Assembly (NCBI GenBank): GCA_028583405.1
Contig: JAPTMU010000061.1
Location: forward strand, 569,764-633,763
DNA: 64,000 nucleotides
Origin: Pogonophryne albipinna
Lineage: Eukaryota > Chordata > Actinopteri > Perciformes > Artedidraconidae
Direction of reading: 5' to 3'
Shown here: positions 44,866 through 55,230 of the stretch, piece by piece
Layout: each line of letters opens with the position of its first letter
Numbering within the stretch: the stretch's first letter is position 1
Notes under the pieces: generated by a model
Seen by the model: the letters and a program-made list of their open reading frames with translations, nothing else
Told to the model about the DNA's origin: nothing
Databases searched by the model: none
Translations under genes and position numbers: made by a program

Positions 44866-45953
44866 CAGCAGTAATTAGCTCAATCAGAGGAGGATTTGCC
44901 TCCTCTTTGCCACCCTGTGTAATTATTTATTATGTTTAAGTTTATTCATGGTAATGCTCTGCGATTTGGTGTCCAGGGCTGCTGGGCCTTCTTAAAGGTT
45001 GTTTTGTGTTTTTCTGTATTTTTCTTTTTGTGTTTGAATGTTTTGTATGTCTGTTTTACATTAATGGTTGAATCTAGCAATCTTTACAATCATGAATCGC
45101 ATGTATGCGTAACAAGTGACAGGAACATTATTTGCTATTATTTCCAGACTGGATGAATTAAAGGGTATACAAATCATTCATTTGAATATCAGGAGCCTAT
45201 TGCCCAAAATTGATTTACTTCGGATATGGGTTGTTCTACATAAACCTAAAATCATCACACTCTCTGAAACTTGGCTTAATAGTAACATTTCCGATAGTGA
45301 ACTACAAATCACAAATTATATGCTTTAAAGATCTGATAGATGCAGCAGGGGTGGAGGTGTGGCAATATATGTCTCCTCTGACCTTGTAACTGAGCTAATT
45401 GCTACTTCTATAGAGCCTCTACATTTTGAATGCATTTTTCTTAAAATTATTTTTCATGAAAATAAATGCTTAGCATCTATAGGCCACCTTCTTCACCTGC
45501 AGAGTCTTTTAACCATATCATTGACACTATCAACTCCATTTCCTGCAGAAATGAAATAATCTTGCTTGGTGATTTCAACAAAAATTGGTTGGATCATCTG
45601 ATAGAGAGAAAAGACTTTTCAGTAGTCTAAATGTTAAACAGCTAATTAATGAGCCAACTCGTATCACTCTTAGAACCCAATCTCTGCTTGACTGGATACT
45701 GGTGTCACACCCTGACAGAATCTTAAAAGCTGGTGTCATGTCGGATTGCTTCAGCGATCATTCAATTGTTTATTGCGTATGGAAAATCAAATTAATTTAA
45801 CTACCTCCAAAACTAGTCAAAATCAGACAATATAAAAAATGTAATGTTGATTTATTTATTAATGATGTTGTTGCCCTTAATTGGGACAGATTTCAACTAA
45901 TACCTTTTGTACAAGATGCTTGGGATTTTCTGCATAAAGAGCTCACTGATGTC

Positions 45954-46871
45954 ATGAACAAACATGCACCTGTGAGAACGGTTAAGGTCAAAGGTCAACA
46001 TCTCCCTTGGATCAATTCTGAACTCATCAGTCTCTTTAGGGAAAGGGATAAAGCATGGTCGATATATCGTCATTCAAGAACTATAGCCGATTGGGAAGTA
46101 TACAGGCATCTCCGAAATCTGAGTAAAACCAAAACCCGAAATGCTAAATCCAACTACTATAAAGAATCTCTCACATCGGACTTTAAGAATCCCAAGCAAT
46201 TTTGGACTAAAATTAAATCTATTTTAAATAAATCAGGTAAACATTCTATTAATAAAATAAGAACTGCTGATACAATAATACATGACCCATTATCCATTGC
46301 CCAAATATGTAATCAGCATTTCGCTAATGTATGTTCCACACTACTATCTGACTCCTATTTGATGACTGGTATTTCTAATAGTAACTCATACTGCAACAGT
46401 TCTTTTTCTTTTAAGAAGATTCTACCACACGAAGTTCATAATGCTATCACAGAATTAAAAGTGGATGGCAGTGCAGGACTCGATGGTATAGAAAACAGGT
46501 TCATAAAACTGGCGTCCCATATTCTCATGTACCCACTTGCTGATTTGTTCAACCTGTCTTTGTCCACCTGTGAGTTGCCGACTATTTGGAAATGTGCACG
46601 CATCATTCCACTGCATAAAGGTGATGATTTACTTGATACAAATAATTATAGACCAATCTCTATAATCTGTTCTATTTCCAAAGTTTTGGAGAAAATAATT
46701 TATAATCAACTGTCACATTATCTCAATACTTATAATATTTTATCTCCGGTTCAATCTGGTTTCATATCAGGCCTAATCACTCCACAACAACTGCCCTACT
46801 TAAATTTACGAATGACTTGTACTCTGCTGCAGATGATGGTGAACTCACAGGTGCCATTTTTATTGACTTGA
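45954..46871 (+). pseudogene. CR1/L2-group LINE RT, N-terminal frame
   Basis: RT N-terminal half: SELISLFRERDKAWSIYRHS, DFKNPKQFWTKIKSILNKSG, DGSAGLDGIENRFIKLASHI and NNYRPISIICSISKVLEKII. It reads into a wrong frame after QSGF because of a ~5-nt frame change at about 46760-46770; the next frame continues with HSTTTALLKFT. Confidence 0.8.
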
Positions 46872-47950
46872 CAAAAGATCGATATCTGCTCTTGGATAAA
46901 CTTCATGGCATTGGCCTTTCTAATAATACAGTGTTATGGTTTAACTCGTACCTTCACAGTAGAAAGCAATGTGTGGTTGTTAATGGAAAACAGTCTGACC
47001 TGTTGATCCAAAAAAAGGGTGTACCCCAAGGATCAACTCTGGGCCCACTTCTGTTCTCTATTTACATAGATTTATCTTCTTGTCTCATTAATTGTTGTAC
47101 TCACCTTTATGCTGATGACACTGTCATATATACATCCAAATCAGATTTTTCACAAATTCAGATCTCTCTTCAATTGGATTTTAATATCTTACAGGACTGG
47201 CTATCACACAATAAACTACTGCTTAACAAAACAAAATCTTATACCATGGTCTTTTGTACCAGGCAGAAGCTCAAATCCAAACCTAATGTAGTAATAACAT
47301 GTAAGGATGGCACTTCTCTGCATAAAGTTGATAGCTTTAAATATCTTGGTGTATGGCTAGACTCTGAACTTTCATTTAAACTACATATAAAGCATGTAAT
47401 ACAAAAAGTCAATTACGGAATCGGTGTTTTACACCGCTCTCGCAATTGTTTTACGCTGAGTGTCCGAAAGAGAATTGCTTCTCAACGTATTCTTCCGATT
47501 ATGGACTATTGTGATGTTGTTTACCAAAATGCACATAAATCAGATCTTGCTCCACTCAACATAGCCTACACCAGACTATGCAGATTTGTTCTTGGTTGTC
47601 CTTTTCGTACACATCACTGCACAATGTATAACCAACTTAAATGGCCTTCTTTAAATGTAAGAAGACACACGCATTGGCTTCAGCTGATATTTAAATGCAT
47701 TTATCTTAACTATCCCCCTTATTTAAAGCAGTATTTTATACCCTACTCACCAATTCATCAAGTTAGACATTCTGTTCAGATTTATTTCTCTGTCCCCTCT
47801 GCAAAAAAATTGATTGGCAGAAGAGCGTTCATGTTCAAAGCCCCAGCTGACTGGAATACTTTACCTGCTGCTATTAGATCTTTTGCATCATTGGGTATAT
47901 TTAAACATGCATTATCATCTCACTTTCAACTGGTCTGTACTTGTTATTAA
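46817..47950 (+). pseudogene. CR1/L2-group LINE RT, C-terminal frame
   Basis: Contains GAIFIDLTK, GVPQGSTLGPLLFSIYI, the intact catalytic YADDTVIYTS, the thumb region (FKYLGVWLDSELSFKLHIKH) and the end segment (WNTLPAAIRSFASLGIFKHA). Relative to the other copy five residues after LTK are deleted (AFDFI). Confidence 0.82.
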
Positions 47951-48180
47951 TGAAACTGATATTGATGAAACTGATTTGCTTGACTGTCTCAAATTGTAAT
48001 GATTGTGTGCATTGCTTGAATTTCACTTAACAGACTGTATGTGGTTTGTCTTGTGTGTCATGTTTTGCATTTTGTCTTTTTGTTTATGTATGTCTGTAAG
48101 TTGTTGCTATTGTCGGGACCCCCTTGAAAACAAGATGGTGCATCTCAAGGGGTTCATCCCAATCAATAAAAATGTCTATA

Positions 48181-49189
48181 TATTCATTCATCCAGTTTAT
48201 ACTTCTGACAGAAGATAAAAAACAAAACATATTCATGATTTGTGTCACTTATGAGATTGAAAGATAAGTCGATTTCATTAATCATATAGGGAAATGCCTC
48301 GAAAGGAAATGTTTGGAATATGTGTTCAGATGCAGTGGGTGGCAGAGCCTTTGTGTTGTTGGTATATCATAAGAGGTAGATTCACTTGCAGGTCTACAGT
48401 AGAGCCAAATGAAAACAGGGCATACAGTGCCATGCACAAGTATTTATTTGCACAAGGGAAATTATTTAACAGCAGCAGTGTGTTCAGGTATTAAAATATT
48501 TAAAGTTGGAATAAAGTATAAACTACACATCACAAGTATAATGCACAGCAATCCATAAGAGAAGTCCGATATGTTCATGAAACCCCCCAGGAGACACCAA
48601 CACTAACGTGGCCGAGTGTACTCCGGAGTTTGCTGCATGAGTTGCACTGTATGATATGTGGTGTAGTGGGCTGTCACTCAAAAACTGAGTAGCCAATGGG
48701 GACGCACCCCTGAAAGTCCCGCCCACCTGGGAGGTTTGTGTCAGAATCTCAAACAAAAAATGAGGGAGCGCAAAAGAGAGAGCTGCAGCGAGAGCAAAAG
48801 TCTGATCATTGAGAAAGAAGAAACAAGAACTGCAAACAAAAACCTATGTTAAAACAAAGAAAAAAGACTTATAGTTTACATGATTACACAAATGATTTGT
48901 TTGCAACTTATAGTTTTATTTTTGAAATTTATTTTATTTTGCTTGACTCAGTTTTTTTCTTCTTTTAAACTCATAGTTTTGCTTTATTCTGAGAAATTGT
49001 TGCTTTATCTTTATGATACAAAACGAATCCCATATTTAGGCTAATTAAAAAACTGAGACGACAATTCAAAATATAACTAAAAAAGAATATCCTCTGGCAA
49101 GTTTGAGCAATATTCATTCAACACAGCCAAAATGGCATGAACATGAAAACCCGAATGGCTGAAAAATGGCCCCAGGGACTCTTAAGGAT
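48181..49189. other. Spacer without recognised genes
   Basis: No gene recognised; short ORFs at 48294-48494 and 48523-48756 show no family features. Confidence 0.4.
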
Positions 49190-49910
49190 TAAGTTTAATT
49201 TGAATTGTGATAACATGATATCATTTCAATAATGTACTGAATTATTATGTTACAGTGTGTTCAGGCATTACACAATAAAAAGCGTTTGGATAAAGTATAG
49301 AAGTAATAAGATACAAAATAAAATAAACAGTGAATATAAGTATAGAAGAAAATACATATATTAAAATGATTGACATTATAGAATATTGTGGATGGATTCA
49401 AATGTTTACATATAGTTGACTTGTATACCAAAGTATATAAATGACAGATGTGCAAGGCTGCTGTTGTGCAGAGGGTTCATGGTTCTGGAGAGGGAGAAGC
49501 TAAAGTGAGCTCTCTGCCAGCCGGAGGAGACGCTGGATCAGTCTGTGGGAGAAGGAGCTCCGCTGTCTGTCCAGCTGCAGCTGCAGAGGGGGGTGAGGGT
49601 AATAGTTCATGTGGAGTAAAGACACGTTTTAATATAATAATAGTATGTCATTATGAAATATGTATTTTAAAACAATGTCTATAGGAAATAATGTACATGT
49701 AAGGGATCATGTTTTAGAGAGAATATGTAAGTAGATGTATTTACAACAACATAATGAAATGTATTATACTAAGAGGAAATAGATGAATGTAGTATACCAG
49801 GTAACATGTTATTCACGTTTCATTCAAGTCATCTTTATATCAGTTAATTAACTTCTTGTACAAAGTAAGGTACTCTGGTGTTGCAAAATATAAACATGTA
49901 ATATTAAAAC
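49190..49910. repeat. H1 3' flank, inverted copy of 11613-12095 + 19608-19851
   Basis: Continuous here, whereas the left copy is split at the position equivalent to about 49420-49432 (cttgtataccaaagtatata) by the LINE/hAT/LTR stack. This is therefore the empty site. Confidence 0.88.
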
Positions 49911-49918
49911 GGGAGAAG

Positions 49919-49956
49919 TGCTCTTTTGGTGTATGTGGGTGGCTCTTAAAAGAGCC
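49919..49956 (-). terminator. Stem-loop and downstream element of H1 pseudogene 2
   Basis: Complement of GGCTCTTTTAAGAGCC at 49941-49956 and of CAAAAGAGCA at 49919-49928. Confidence 0.9.
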
Positions 49957-49982
49957 TTTTGGAGATGAAGCAGATGGTCTGT

Positions 49983-50588
49983 TTACTTCTTCGCTGCTTT
50001 CCTGGCTGGTGCCTTCTTCGCTGCTTTGGCAGCTGGTTTAACCGCCTTCTTCACAGCTTTCTTGGGGTTAAGGTCTTCTTGGGGGTCGCTGTCTTCTTGG
50101 GTGCTGCCTTCTTGGCCGCCACCTTCTTCGGGCTCTTAGTGATATTCTTCACGGTGTGTTTTCTTGGCAGCAGTAGCAGGCTTCTTCGCCTTCTTGGGAG
50201 TTACTGCCTTCTTGGCTGCTGGCTTCTTGGCGGCGGGTTTCTTCGCTGCTGCTGCCGGCTTCTTGGCTTTGACTGCGGGCTTCTTCGCTACCTTCTTGTC
50301 GGGCTTGGCTGCCTTGAAGGATCCGCTGGCTCCGGATCCCTTGACCTGCACCAGGTCTCCATTCTCCACCAACTTCTTCACGGCGCGTTTCACCTGGTTG
50401 GCGTTGTCGATGCCTTTAACGGACAGCTCTTTCTTCAGGGCGACATAGGAAATCCCTTTACGCTCCTTGGAGGCGGTGACGGCTTTCAGCACGAGATCAG
50501 CGGCGCTGGGGCCCGCCTTCTTCGGCTTGGTGGCTCTCTTCCTCGGGGACTTGGCCGGTGCGGCGGCGGCGGGAGCTGATTCTGCCAT
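49983..50588 (-). pseudogene. Histone H1 (copy 3) with +1/-1 frameshifts in the tail
   Basis: Minus strand from ATG 50588: [13 protein letters not shown], full globular domain ([20 protein letters not shown]…[16 protein letters not shown]), then the Lys/Pro/Ala tail. At aaaacacaccgtg (intact H1: aaaacccccgtg) one base is gained, giving THREEYH and a stop at 50136, about 150 residues in. Further on accttaaccccaag has lost one base (intact: accttaacctccaag), which would restore the frame for the last residues to a TAA at 49983-49985. The globular domain is intact, so a short-tailed H1 could still be made; hence pseudogene status is an inference. H1 box at 50730-50737. Inverted paralog of 10913-11548. 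Confidence 0.85.
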
Positions 50589-50729
50589 GTTGCTTTCAAA
50601 GTGGATTCTCTGGACTCGGTGAGACGGAGAGAGAAATCCCAGCAAAGAGCGGAACTTAAACACACCATGAGAACCGTAGAGACTCAATCGCAGCCTGTCT
50701 CACAGGAGCAGCAGGCATACTGTGCCACT

Positions 50730-50945
50730 TTGTGTTTTCTCTTCACGAACAAATGTAATAAAATCACACCTGGAGGAAACAATATATTGTAAAATTCACC
50801 TTAAACGATAGCAAACGAGTTTATGTTCTTGTAAAAGGGAAATAAACCATTATATATTCGTATAATATTACTGGGAAGACCTGGACCTTCCCAAATTACT
50901 GCCGTGTGAATCGCTAATCTGTGACTTTTCTCTCTAAGTGTCTTC
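50730..50945 (-). promoter_or_regulatory. H1 box and distal block of H1 copy 3
   Basis: AAACACAA in complement at 50730-50737. The distal block at about 50875-50945 (ccttcccaaattactgccgtg…ctgtgacttttctctctaa) is shared with both other H1 loci. Confidence 0.68.
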
Positions 50946-51570
50946 CTAAATAGGGTCAGACTGTCCTACTTTAGACTACAAAATGTAATGTGATGCAATG
51001 AACAGCAGTTGTACATCGGTCAGACGGTCTGAAAAGATGGGTTAACGCCATTTGGAAGGATTGTGAGATGGCTTACAATGCCCCCGGCCAACACAAAGGG
51101 AGGCAGGTTCAGTCTTGAATCTGGAATGGCGGGGATGGGCGTCCAGTGTAGGGTACTCAAAAAAGTTCTGAAATTTAGATTCCAACGTTATTATTTAGGA
51201 ATGTTAATTTGTGCTAAGGTTGGGAAGCCGTTCTGAGTAAGAACATATACCAAGTGTCTGGTACTGGGATAAATAAGAATTGTGAGGACATGAGACTGTG
51301 CACTATGGACCACAGGTTTCTTTCTCTGCTCCTTAACAGCTTATTGCAGGTTTCCCTCTCTCACTCACTACACATAGAGCGGTCCCGCTGCCCGTTGAAG
51401 ACCCTTTATCTTTATCAAACCATCGTATGTTCTTTCTCTAACACATAATGATGGTTATTTTGCGTTTGAGCTCCTATGACCGGCATTTCCTCTATGAAGT
51501 AAACAATCCTCACTGTCTGTGTCCCGTGGCGAGCTGTCCTCACATCCCAGGACTGTGGAGCAAAGGAAGT
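50946..51570. other. Spacer without recognised genes
   Basis: Outside the H1 duplication; no gene or element recognised. Confidence 0.4.
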
Positions 51571-51574
51571 AAAA

Positions 51575-52020
51575 GCCCTGCCTTCAAAATGTTACTCAAG
51601 TAAAAGAAGAAAAGTACAAGCATAAAAATGTACTTAAAGTACTTCCAAGTAAAAGTACTTATTATGCAAATTGAACCGTTTCAGAATAATATATTGTATG
51701 TTTTGACAATATTCAAAGCTAGTAAAGGTGCAACTAGTTTTAATAGCTGTGTATACTACAGGGTAGCTTATGAAATGTACTCCAGGTGAAATTAATGTCT
51801 TATTTGAGTGTAGTTTATGTTTCACATTATTATTAAAAATCTGCAAAGTAACTGAAGATATGAAATAAATGTAGTGGAGTAGAAGTACACTATTTCCCTC
51901 TGAATTGAAGTGCGGTAGAAGTACATAAAGTTACATAAAACAGAAATACTCAAGTAAAGTACAAGTCCCTTAAAGTTGTACTTAACTACAGTACTTGAGT
52001 AAATCTACTTACTTTACACA
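51575..52020. repeat. MITE-like repeat with agtacttgagtaaa motifs
   Basis: Both ends carry inverted and direct copies of actcaagtaaaag / agtacttgagtaaat, with AT-rich interior. The pattern resembles an abundant fish MITE class. No clear target duplication was read. Confidence 0.45.
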
Positions 52021-52139
52021 AGTGTCATAGATATCCAATACATTTCACAACCAATGTAGAATGCTCAAAACCAATACAATCAGAAAGTGCTTTTGGGTGT
52101 GTTAAGGGTTAACAAGGAATCACAATGTGATATTAATCC

Positions 52140-52410
52140 AATGCCCAGGTTGACACACTCCTGGATCAACTAGTCATGGCTTGTTTTTATTCAACACTGG
52201 ATTTAACAAAATACTTCTGGCAGATTCCCCTGTCTCACAGCCCGAGGGAAAAAACTGCCTTCCTCACTCTATATGGTTTTACCAATGTGTCACACTTCCT
52301 TTTGCGTTGTTTGGATTCCCATCTACTTTCCAGGAGCTCATGGACCTGCGTGCCCACTTTGCATATGCAGCTACATATTTCGACAGGCAGGGGAGATGCT
52401 CAAGTCACTG
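52140..52410 (+). pseudogene. Ty3/gypsy reverse transcriptase fragment
   Basis: Across two frames: DTLLDQLVMACFYSTLDLTK, YFWQIPLSHSPREKTAFLT, then (shifted) FYQCVTLPFALFGFPSTFQE and LMDLRAHFAYAATYFD. This is the gypsy RT stretch between the first aspartate motif and the YxDD box, with at least one frameshift. It belongs to a family different from the Gmr1-like element. Confidence 0.75.
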
Positions 52411-52459
52411 AGGCTGGCCGGGGCTCATAGCCAACACGAAGAGCTGTAGAGTTGGGCTT

Positions 52460-53370
52460 TTTTTTAATAGTCTAATAAATATAAAATCATTGCCAGTTAT
52501 CAGTTGCAAGTGTGTATTTGAACAAAACGAAACAGCTCTATAATGGCAGGCAAAACAACGTTACTTGCCTTATTTTCTAAAAAGAATATCATTCACGAGA
52601 AGAAAGACAACCTGTACAACCTGTACCTGTACACCTTTGGCAGTTGGCAGTTGCACGCGAGCAGTTAATTAGGTAATCACTTGGGATGACCTAATTAAAA
52701 TAGCGTCTACCAAGTAAAAAGTGCTCATAGTATGTACAGTATATTGCAAAAGGGAATAAGAGAGTATGTGGGAATATTATTGTTTGTGAGGGAACATTTT
52801 AATTGCTGTTTAAGAAAGGAAAGGGGTTAACAACGATGCACTGATGATGTTTGTCTTATTAGAAAGTGCTCTAACACAACAGATGTAAAGGGGACAGAAA
52901 GGTGTCTCTTTCCTAGAAGTGCATGTCAGAGCTTGTCAGTCTGAACAAACTGAGACAGTTACAGGTAATGATGCTTGCTAGGGATGCTCCGATCGATCAG
53001 CCGCCGATCGATAATCTTCTTCAATCTTCTTCTTCAATGCTGTCGTCACCACAGCACCCAATTTAATTCCATAGAAACAGTTGTTTTATAATTACTGCAT
53101 AACTCTAGCTAATTTGAATAGTCTAATAAATGTAAAATCATTGCCAGTGTTATCAGTTGCAAGTGAGTATTTGAACAAAACGAAACAGCTCTATCATGGC
53201 AGGCAAACGAAACAGCTCTATAATGGCAGGCAAAACAACGTTACTTGACTTATTTTCTAAAAAGAATATCATTCACGAGAAGAAGAAGACAACCTGTAAA
53301 CCTGTACCTGTACACCTGATGGAGGGAGAGAGAGGGAGAGAGAGGGAGAGAGAGGGAGGGAGGGAGATGT
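52460..53370. repeat. Partial direct duplication and GA microsatellite
   Basis: 52469-52640 and 53119-53318 are direct repeats, each starting gtctaataaat and encoding MAGKTTLL(A/D)LFSKKNIIHEKK. The second copy has an extra 27-bp internal repeat (gaaacagctctatcatggca…). A (GAGAGG)n tract at 53321-53367 follows. A gatgctccgatcgatcagcc motif near 52983 looks like a transposon end. The encoded peptide is unidentified. Confidence 0.55.
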
Positions 53371-55230
53371 TTGGGCATGTTATTGTAGATCAGAAAAACA
53401 GCCCAGTACCAGAGAGAGCACTTGAAGACATTTGTTGGATACTTCATTTCAGTGAGGGACTTGGAGGTATTGATATGGCACATCGACCAAGAAACAAGGT
53501 TTGTTCAAGCAGAACAGACATTTTCTTAAAGAGGTTTATATTTGCATTAATACGATAACATTGTTCTTTATAAAATAACTGTATATTCCTGTCACCTGCA
53601 TTTCTCTGACTTTTGGAGGGGACTTCGTTCCAATAGGTATTTGTCCTTCTATATCATCGCATACTTTGTTAAATGTTTACTTTTGTATTTAAAAGAAAAT
53701 ACATTATTTGAGGAGCAAAACACTGTTCTCCTCAAATTTCGTATAGATTTCAGGGCGTACTTTAGTGTTTATGTTGCATTTTTCCTGGTACAATTACTAG
53801 TGACCTGTAAAACGCTTCTACTGAAGCCTTCCGAACGCCGACACCTCCTCATCTCCACCGCTCCCATGTTTTATTTTGTGTTACCATAAGTTAGTCTCTC
53901 TGCGTTTCCGTGCTGGGCTAATGCTAATGCTAATAATGCTTATGCGAGGATAATAAAATGGCGGCTTCACAAAACTTTTTTTGGAGTTTTACGGGGCGTG
54001 GTTTGCAATCCGTCCAGCCAATCAGACATAGGAACCTTTTTCTCCCACGAAAGCCCCTGCTCTCTAGCAGGGACGGAAAAGGGGGTAAAAAGGTTCTCAT
54101 GAACTAATTTTAGTTCCGGCTCTTTTTGGTGTGAACGCAACATTTCGGAACTATATATATATTTATATATATATAAAGTGGGAAAAGTACTGCGGTATGA
54201 ACGCGCCTATTGATTATCACAACTTGCATTGATTTTTTTGTGATTTAGTCCACAGTGAAACACCCATGATGTTTTCGGTCATAATTGACCGCCATAGAAA
54301 ATGAATGTGTATCAGTGTATTATGTTCATCCTGCAGATGGAAAACATCCCTGACACTCTGTGAGGGGGAAGTCACTGGTAAGCCTTCAGGTAACACTGCT
54401 GCAACTGATCACTGTTCAAATAAAGGATCCAATTTTAGGAAATTGTCACATTTGAAGTAAGATCAAATATGCAAACTGCCGGTTTGTTTTTTTCAGATAA
54501 ACACATTGTTACAACCCGGCTCACACACACACACACACACACGCTGACTTTCATGTTACACAGATGTCAATTTCGGCTCTGTGACTTTTCTACTCTTGTA
54601 AATATAGATTATAGCAAACTTGGAACCCATTGGTTTCAGTCACGGTCAATATTTCTAGTTTGCTGGTGTGCGATAATGGATAATGCCTCCAGGCTTCCTC
54701 TGTACGCTGGTCATTGTCTCCAGGATGGAGGTTTGATTTGAGAAAAATATATTTCACAAGTTGCATGCCTCTTTTTCTCTCCAATGCAGCCATTTTTACC
54801 TGAATGCAAACAAGGCCTACTCAGACATTGCACTATACTGGAACATAATTGCATAAAAGGCTCATATGAATTAAAACACTTCCATTAACCAAAATCCGTG
54901 TTGCCCTAAAGATGCTGTATTCATATTCAGGTTGGAGAGTACTTCAGAAAATACTTAGTAGTGCTCCAACAGTTTCAACAAAGCACTGTTAGCATTAACT
55001 TTCCTGACTGGACATCTGTCTCCCTTTCTCTGAAAGCTACACATATTTTCACATATAGCTTTGGGTGCTGATAAGATGGGTGTGGGTGGCCTTCCCCAGT
55101 TGTGTTGGGGATTTTCTATTGAGGGTTGACATATGCAGACAGCACAAACAGACATTGTTCCATTCCTCAGAAAGTTGAACCTGCATTGTCTGCATCCTGA
55201 TCACCTGTTGTTGTTTTTTAAAAGTTTGAA
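53371..55230. other. Spacer with MITE-like sequence
   Basis: No gene recognised. About 53990-54210 (aaccttttt…aaaaaggttctcatgaac, TA-rich core, …gtatgaacgcg) has the look of a MITE. There is a short CA repeat near 54523-54542. Confidence 0.4.

Larger units (their letters stand above)
41103..44876 (-). mobile_element. L2-clade LINE, near full-length but broken
   Basis: Minus strand: endonuclease (44865-44248), reverse transcriptase (43993 to about 41994), MITE interruption, ORF end ELPIDIRTAESLHTFRRRLK (about 41395-41330), and the L2 3' end ttgtaagtcgctttggataa followed by an ATTAC-type tail (complement of 41103-41130). A frameshift region around 44010-44250 separates endonuclease and RT. A 3' fragment of the same family is at 59220-59436. 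Confidence 0.88.
44890..48180 (+). mobile_element. CR1/L2-group LINE, copy 2
   Basis: 5' region from about 44890 (abutting the L2 5' end), broken endonuclease in three frames (45116-45800: HLNIRSLLPKIDLL, ITLSETWLNSNISDSE, CSRGGGVAIYVSSDL, LLGDFNKNW), RT in two overlapping frames (45954-46871, 46817-47950), and a 3' UTR ending near aataaaaatgtctatatatt. Same family as the copy at 12096-19607, which is on the opposite strand. Confidence 0.86.
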
